This document shows, piece after piece, positions 59,369 to 64,000 of a DNA stretch of 64,000 nt. Position 1 is the stretch's first letter; each line of letters starts with the position of its first letter. The notes beneath the pieces are model-generated. The model was not told the origin of the DNA. It ran no database searches and saw nothing but the letters and a program-made list of their open reading frames with translations. Source of the stretch: Rhodocollybia butyracea (Eukaryota > Basidiomycota > Agaricomycetes > Agaricales > Omphalotaceae). The position numbers and the translations under genes were made by a program. The stretch is taken from NCBI GenBank assembly GCA_015501585.1, contig JADNRY010000125.1, forward strand, positions 1 through 64,000. The letters are read 5' to 3'.

Positions 59369-60131
59369 ACACAAAAACATCCTCTTCCTTCTGTTACATA
59401 TGTCATCACGCCCATAACATACTATTCATATCTGTATATACAGAATGACTATACTATTGCAGATCAAAGCTTCATGCCAAGAAGAATTATTGAAGAGTAC
59501 ATCATGATTAAGTTACCAATAACGAGAAGTATGTCAGGCGAAGGCTCACGTTCACGAAATAGCCTAAGACCACCTTGTCCCGCAAGCATCGTGACTACCC
59601 CGACTCATACATGTAAGGGACATGGAGGCATCCCGGACTTGTGTACTAGGAAATGGCGGACAGTTGTGTTAATGGAGGCGTGAGTATCCTCCACCGTTGG
59701 AATGGATAATCTAGGAACAGAGCCATAGTGTCGCCGACAATGGTTCGGCAGCGGTTCTGGGGTGGAGCGATGAGCTGGCGTCAAGTCAGATGACCATGGT
59801 GGATGATCATACACGGCCAAACCTTAGGATGCACTCAGTGTGAAACTTCCCAGCGGCCCCCGGCTCCAAATCCGAGTTTAGGCCCGGCTTGAAGATTTTC
59901 CAACTGGGTCTTAAATTTCTAAGATAGTACCTAGTCTAAATTTGTTTTGCCGTTACGCTCAAACTCAACCCTGACTCTAATTTTTTGTCAAGCCAGAAAT
60001 CCTCGCTGATAATTGAACTCAGTTTAATTACTACTAAGGTCCGATGTCATACCGCGGAGTCACCCAGCCTGCAGGCTTCGATGACAGGCGAAGTAAGCAA
60101 ACTATCCGTTTAAGTTTGGTTTATGGTATAG
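59369..60131. other. Intergenic, no gene seen
   Basis: About 0.76 kb between the large protein gene and the zinc-finger transposon gene. Short frames only. Confidence 0.4.
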
Positions 60132-61542
60132 ATGAATTTTGCAGTTTGGGAGAGCAGCTACAGAAACCATGAATGGCGCATTACCTGTAAAATCTGCCAA
60201 GCAAAAAACCAGACCATCTACAATGCCAAACGACACGCTGTATCAGCTAGGCATAATGAAAAAGTTGAATGCCAAAAGGTTCTCTCTGAGGCCCCCAGGG
60301 ACACACCTTCACACCCTGCAGTACCATTCAGATCGGCCCAGGATGTTATTGCCACTCGATTGTTACAAGATTTCACGGCTGAAGAGTCTGCAGGTGCCCA
60401 GGAGTCTTTGCCATCCCTAGATGGGTTTGCCGATTATACTGGGCATATTCACCAGACCTTTGAGCAGTCCCACTTTGACTGGAGCGAAATTGACATGTTG
60501 CAACCTGAATTCTCCAGCTCTCATGAAGCAGAAGACATCCAAGCTCTATCCACTTACATGCTGAATGTCTACCAGTATGGACCTGACAATATTGATTCCG
60601 ATGATGAACTGCCTGAGGATGACGAGTCTATTCTGAGCTCTCCAGGCATTGACCCAAGCGAAGAAAGGAGAGGTCCGTATACTTGTATGTACATGCTTTT
60701 GATATTGATTTTTCTCTGCAGGTGATGATGCTTTTGACCCATATGCTACGGGGGGTCAATCAAAACATGCTTGAACGAATGCAGAGAACAAGGAATGGTT
60801 TCCTTGGCCAGATAGAACTGTACGTGGAAAGTTGCCCCACGCACACTACGACTTACCGTTGCATAGTCATGTACTCTTGACATTCTCATGCATCTACCCC
60901 ATTCTGTATTCTCCACGTGCCAACTTGATCTCTTTGTATGGCTTCTGCGTGTCAACGGAGTTCAAGACATCACTTCTGTTAAGACAATAAAGGACCTTGA
61001 CACCAAGCTGCAAAAGCTCTACGGTATACAGTCTCTCAGGTATAAAGGGGCATTTGGGCATATATACTATGTCAATAGCATTGCCGATATCGTTGCGCAG
61101 GTAGGTCAATTTTCTAACTGTTAGCTTTTTAATATTAACCTCAATGTTAGGAAATGTCAAATCCCCAAGTCTGCCCTCATCTTTCATTTTATCCTGAAGA
61201 TGCACCTCGAAAGCTCTCCGAAGCCCGACAATTCTCACATTGGGTAAATGAGATCCCTGAAGACGAACTGGGACCTATGGCACAGCTTCAAAACGGTGAT
61301 TACTACATTTTTGAGCCTGCCATGCTTTGTAGTCAGATAATTTGTATGCCTCATCGGTGGCTTAAGCGGAACGGCCGTTTCATTGCCTGGTGTTGGAAAA
61401 TGGAGGTAGTTGCGTGTGAAGGTAACTACAGGTCTTGGAGAGTTATACAGGGAGGGAGCAGTTTTGAGGTTGACCAAGACCAGTTCCTAAAAACTTTCCC
61501 TCAAATTGCCCTTGACGCTGGTCTTTATCCTGATATTGTTGA

Positions 61543-61695
61543 TGTAACGCCTCAGACCTCAGACATAAGCTATACCTCGTTCTATTGCAGTAATAGGCGA
61601 AATACGGGTAATCTGAGGGTAAGAGGTTAGTAATTATGTAATAGCGGCACCACTATGTAAGGGGGGGTAGGGGCCGACGGGCCGTAGCCGTTACA
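61543..61695 (-). repeat. 3' LTR (minus orientation)
   Basis: 153-bp LTR adjoining the polypurine tract. Contains the purine-rich AAGGGGGGGTAGGGGCC on the plus strand. Confidence 0.9.
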
Positions 61696-61902
61696 CATTC
61701 CCCCCAAATTGAACCCACAGCTCAATTTTATCAGAATAAGGATAGAAAATGAGAAAAAAAATTCCAAAAGTGTGAAATCCAAAATGGCGAAGGCCCCCAC
61801 ATTCCCCCCAGATTGACCCCACAGGTCCATCTTATAGAGAAAGAAAGAGGAAGGGAAGAGAGGAAGATGGGGAAATTGAAAACATGAAAGGGAAACATAC
61901 AG

Positions 61903-63054
61903 TTATCTAATGGGTAGTGTACGTTGAAGGATTTTGGAAATTTCCATAAGCGCAGAAGATGAACATATGTCCTGTGAAAATTGTTGCAGTCTCTGGACAC
62001 TGAACAAAAGTCCAGAGCAAGATGGTGAGGTAGCTGAGGAGATAGGAGATCTCCAGCGCCATGAATGTGAACACAAACCAGGAGCGCATACATGGGGAGA
62101 GGGAGTTCCAGTGGGTGAAGACAATGGAGTGACTGTACCTGATCGTGATGAGTGGCAGCAGCTCGATCGCAACAAGAGTGAACCGAATGGACCATGGAGG
62201 TTACATTTAACCTGTTTACGAAGACTCGACACTGCAGGAGTCTCAGCTGCACAACTGAACACCAGTGCTGGCATGTTCGGCAGGTGATCACTAGTTGGTT
62301 GAGAGAGTGGCAGTGATGTAGTAGAGTGCACTGGAGTCAATGTATTATGCCCTGGCATCAATGGAGGTGATGAAAGCACTGAGGAATGGGGTATGGGTGT
62401 ATCTTGTGAAGATACCCATTCTTCCATGGGTTTGATGCGATGGGCAATCAGGTTGGCATAGCGATTTTGGTTCTTTTCAAGACTCTCTTGTGCTAAGTGG
62501 ATCACATTGAAAAGCCGTGTATACAAACAGGCATTAAGGAGTGGTCGAGGTCCACGTGGATGGGAGATGGGTTTAAAAGGGAAACCAAGAATTGTAGATG
62601 ATCGACTCGATTTTGGGGCATCTGAATCGAGTGTAGGACGTGTTACCAATGCGAGAGGAGCGATTGGAGATGGTGGAAGGGCCGGAGCAGGAGAAGGTTG
62701 TGAAAATCTCGAAGATTTGATGCAGAAATCCTCCCCAAGCCTTCTAACTTGTTCTATCCACCTGAAACATGTCTCTACATCCAATCCCTGTTCCTTTACA
62801 CCCCAACAACACCTCAAAGTCACAGTTTTCACCACAACATCCACCAATGACTGGCAAGTAGATGAAAGTCCCTCCTGGTCCCAGTACTGCTTGAAATTGA
62901 GCAGCTGTTCTTGTATTCCTTGGGAAGACAGGTCAAACAATACAACTGGAGAGGATGAAGCATCTGGAAGATGCAGAGAGTGAACAGAAGAGAGAAAAGA
63001 GAAGGCCAGAGCCATGACAGTGTCATGGCTTGAGTTGTGCTGTATTTCTGACAT
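61903..63054 (-). CDS. Gag-like ORF of the LTR element
   Basis: A 383-residue frame beginning MSEIQHNSSHDTVMALAFSF about 45 bp after the 5' LTR, the usual place for gag. The centre is Pro/Ser-rich (SQPSPAPALPPSPIAPLALV) and resembles the N-terminal capsid-type ORFs of fungal Ty3-like elements only in position and composition. No CCHC zinc knuckle is seen. It is the only long frame in the element, so replication must depend on proteins from another element. Confidence 0.6.
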   Translation of the reverse strand: MSEIQHNSSHDTVMALAFSFLSSVHSLHLPDASSSPVVLFDLSSQGIQEQLLNFKQYWDQEGLSSTCQSLVDVVVKTVTLRCCWGVKEQGLDVETCFRWIEQVRRLGEDFCIKSSRFSQPSPAPALPPSPIAPLALVTRPTLDSDAPKSSRSSTILGFPFKPISHPRGPRPLLNACLYTRLFNVIHLAQESLEKNQNRYANLIAHRIKPMEEWVSSQDTPIPHSSVLSSPPLMPGHNTLTPVHSTTSLPLSQPTSDHLPNMPALVFSCAAETPAVSSLRKQVKCNLHGPFGSLLLRSSCCHSSRSGTVTPLSSPTGTPSPHVCAPGLCSHSWRWRSPISSATSPSCSGLLFSVQRLQQFSQDICSSSALMEISKILQRTLPIR

Positions 63055-63098
63055 ATTTGCTGTAATAGTCCTATACAGGACAAGATAGCTTAAAAAAG

Positions 63099-63251
63099 TG
63101 TAACGCCTCAGACCTCAGACATAAGCTATACCTCGTTCTATTGCAGTAATAGGCAAAATACGGGTAATCTGAGGGTAAGAGGTTAGTAATTATGTAATAG
63201 CGGCACCACTATGTAAGGGGGGGTAGGGGCCGACGGGCCGTAGCCATTACA
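63099..63251 (-). repeat. 5' LTR (minus orientation)
   Basis: 153-bp LTR nearly identical to the one at 61543-61695 (differences at the G/A in AGGCRAAAT and in AGCCRTTACA). Confidence 0.9.
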
Positions 63252-63745
63252 GTTGACATCTCTCACATAGAAGGTATAATTTTAATTCTACGCTGTTGGG
63301 ATTCGCTGATAGTTTTCTTCAAAAGATTTTGAAGATCAGTCTACTATGCCACCTACAGTTGCTCCATGGACCCTTACAAACCCCTGATTGGGGAATTCAT
63401 GGTGTGCGCGAGCTGATGGTGCCCAGTGTCTTTTGTTTCCTATCTGGTTGTACTGTGACAACACTTCGGGAAACATTTCCAAGTGATGGAATAAACATAA
63501 TAGTTTCTTATTCACTCCAGCAGGCCTTCCACAAGAAGAGGCATCAAAGGAGTACAATATGCATTTTCTCTCAGCATCGAACACAGCGCCTCCTCTTGAA
63601 ATGCTTGATGGCATTGCTGACCAAATTTCATATGCGTTTTACCTACTCCGTTTAACCCCTATCTGAAACCATTTTCCAGCGACAGCCAAGAGCATGGAAT
63701 TTGGGCTTGGGACTCTCTTACTCAATCCAAAGTTTAGAGATGTCC

Positions 63746-64000
63746 ACGAGTCCAAGTCTTCACAAGTACTCGCAGGTAAGATCCGTGGGAAAACCCGCAA
63801 GTATGTGACTCGCAGATCCCAGGATCCGTTTCCCACGGGTCAGGCGCGGGTCACAAGTCAGCCATTTGCAATTTTCGGTTGACTTGCAAGTACTTGTGTG
63901 ACTTGTGCAAGCAATATGAACTCATATATTTGTTGTTGGTGATCAAAACTTACAGTAATTAATAGTATCATATTTATTATAGTACTTATCAAGTACTGCC
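63746..64000. repeat. Inverted-repeat insertion at the window end
   Basis: CACAAGTACTCGCAG near 63761 and CTTGCAAGTACTTGTG near 63881 are inverted, as are TCCGTGGGAAAAC and GTTTCCCACGG inside. The sequence begins exactly where the transposon frame is lost (63745), so it is probably a MITE inserted in that gene. The right-hand end may lie beyond the window. Confidence 0.5.

Larger units (their letters stand above)
61543..63251 (-). mobile_element. Young non-autonomous LTR retrotransposon (gag-like ORF only)
   Basis: Two 153-bp direct repeats (61543-61695, 63099-63251) start TGTAACGCCTCAGACC and end TTACA, the TG...CA pattern of LTRs, and differ at only two positions. The element is flanked by GTTGA on both sides (61538-61542, 63252-63256), a 5-bp target duplication. 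Read on the minus strand, a purine-rich TTTGGGGGGAATG lies directly before the 3' LTR, a polypurine tract. No protease, reverse transcriptase or integrase is present in the 1.4-kb interior. Confidence 0.92.
60132..63745 (+). pseudogene. Zinc-finger transposon protein gene, split by an LTR element
   Basis: N-terminal zinc-finger-like module CKICQAKNQTIYNAKRHAVS with ARH (C-x2-C then two His), an acidic region, an intron 60674-60720, a nonsense codon near 60771, NKEWFPWPDRT, an intron (about 60822-60866), then CTLDILMHLPHSVFSTCQLD, LRYKGAFGHIYYVNSIADIV, an intron and EMSNPQVCPHLSFYPEDA. The frame is cut at 61542 by the LTR element and resumes at 63252 (same GTTGA), with NTSGNISKWNKHNSFLFT-like, FLSASNTAPPLEMLDGIADQ and EHGIWAWDSLTQSK blocks. 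This order is that of an abundant Agaricomycete DNA-transposon protein family; the superfamily (KDZ or CACTA-related) I cannot settle. Clearly inactive. Confidence 0.7.

Noticed and set aside
61934..62983. Plus-strand frames inside the LTR element
   Set aside because: Opposite to the gag-like ORF, which starts at the expected distance from the 5' LTR and matches the polypurine-tract orientation.

Overview
The window comes from a filamentous basidiomycete, most likely an Agaricomycete. Real genes are split by many short introns (about 48-70 nt, mostly GT-AG with some GC-AG), two complete multi-exon P450s are present, and several multicopy transposon-associated protein families resemble those common in mushroom-forming fungi. 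It reads as a patchwork of housekeeping genes, recently duplicated metabolic genes and dense mobile or satellite DNA. The species cannot be named from the sequence alone.

Layout. 1-4.35 kb: repeat-rich left edge (a long inverted repeat, a LINE reverse transcriptase relic, a 240-bp hairpin element). 5.0-8.7 kb: gene-dense segment with ATG12, a cyanamide hydratase-like HD protein, a frameshifted unknown gene and EMC8 (minus strand, one-base frame break). 9.1-12.4 kb: tandem pair of SDR ketoreductases, the first with a one-G frame break. 12.9-15.5 kb: a secreted unknown protein and a decayed copy of its 5' end. 18.15-20.5 kb: a complete 16-exon aldehyde dehydrogenase. 21.5 kb: a cysteine-rich small secreted protein.

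22.5-31.9 kb: nested elements. The centrepiece is a roughly 6-kb CACTA-like giant foldback with 1.2-kb arms around two oppositely oriented minisatellite blocks. Beside it lie a truncated P450 duplicate, a 1.1-kb element with CCCAGT ends and a 7-bp target duplication, and a 506-bp near-perfect palindrome. 32.5-34.7 kb: an intact 12-exon P450. 35.1-39.5 kb: tandem paralogues of an unrecognised large protein, one broken and one intact. 40-41.6 kb: a decayed UTP7/WDR46 copy. 44-47.2 kb: a P450 tandem pair, a deletion-fused pseudogene followed by an intact gene.

48.4-51.3 kb: minisatellite and a satellite-like array whose unit core is a small hairpin. 51.6-54 kb: a degenerate transposon-associated gene. 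54.36-56.44 kb: a second CCCAGT element. 56.5-59.4 kb: a large two-exon gene of an apparently expanded fungal family. 60.1-63.75 kb: a zinc-finger transposon protein gene split by a young 1.7-kb non-autonomous LTR element carrying only a gag-like ORF. The repeated pattern is local duplication followed by decay (SDR, P450 twice, secreted protein, unknown 618-aa family), surrounded by elements with clear target duplications. No operon-like pathway is evident; the SDRs, ALDH and P450s could all act in oxidative or specialised metabolism but are not demonstrably co-functional.
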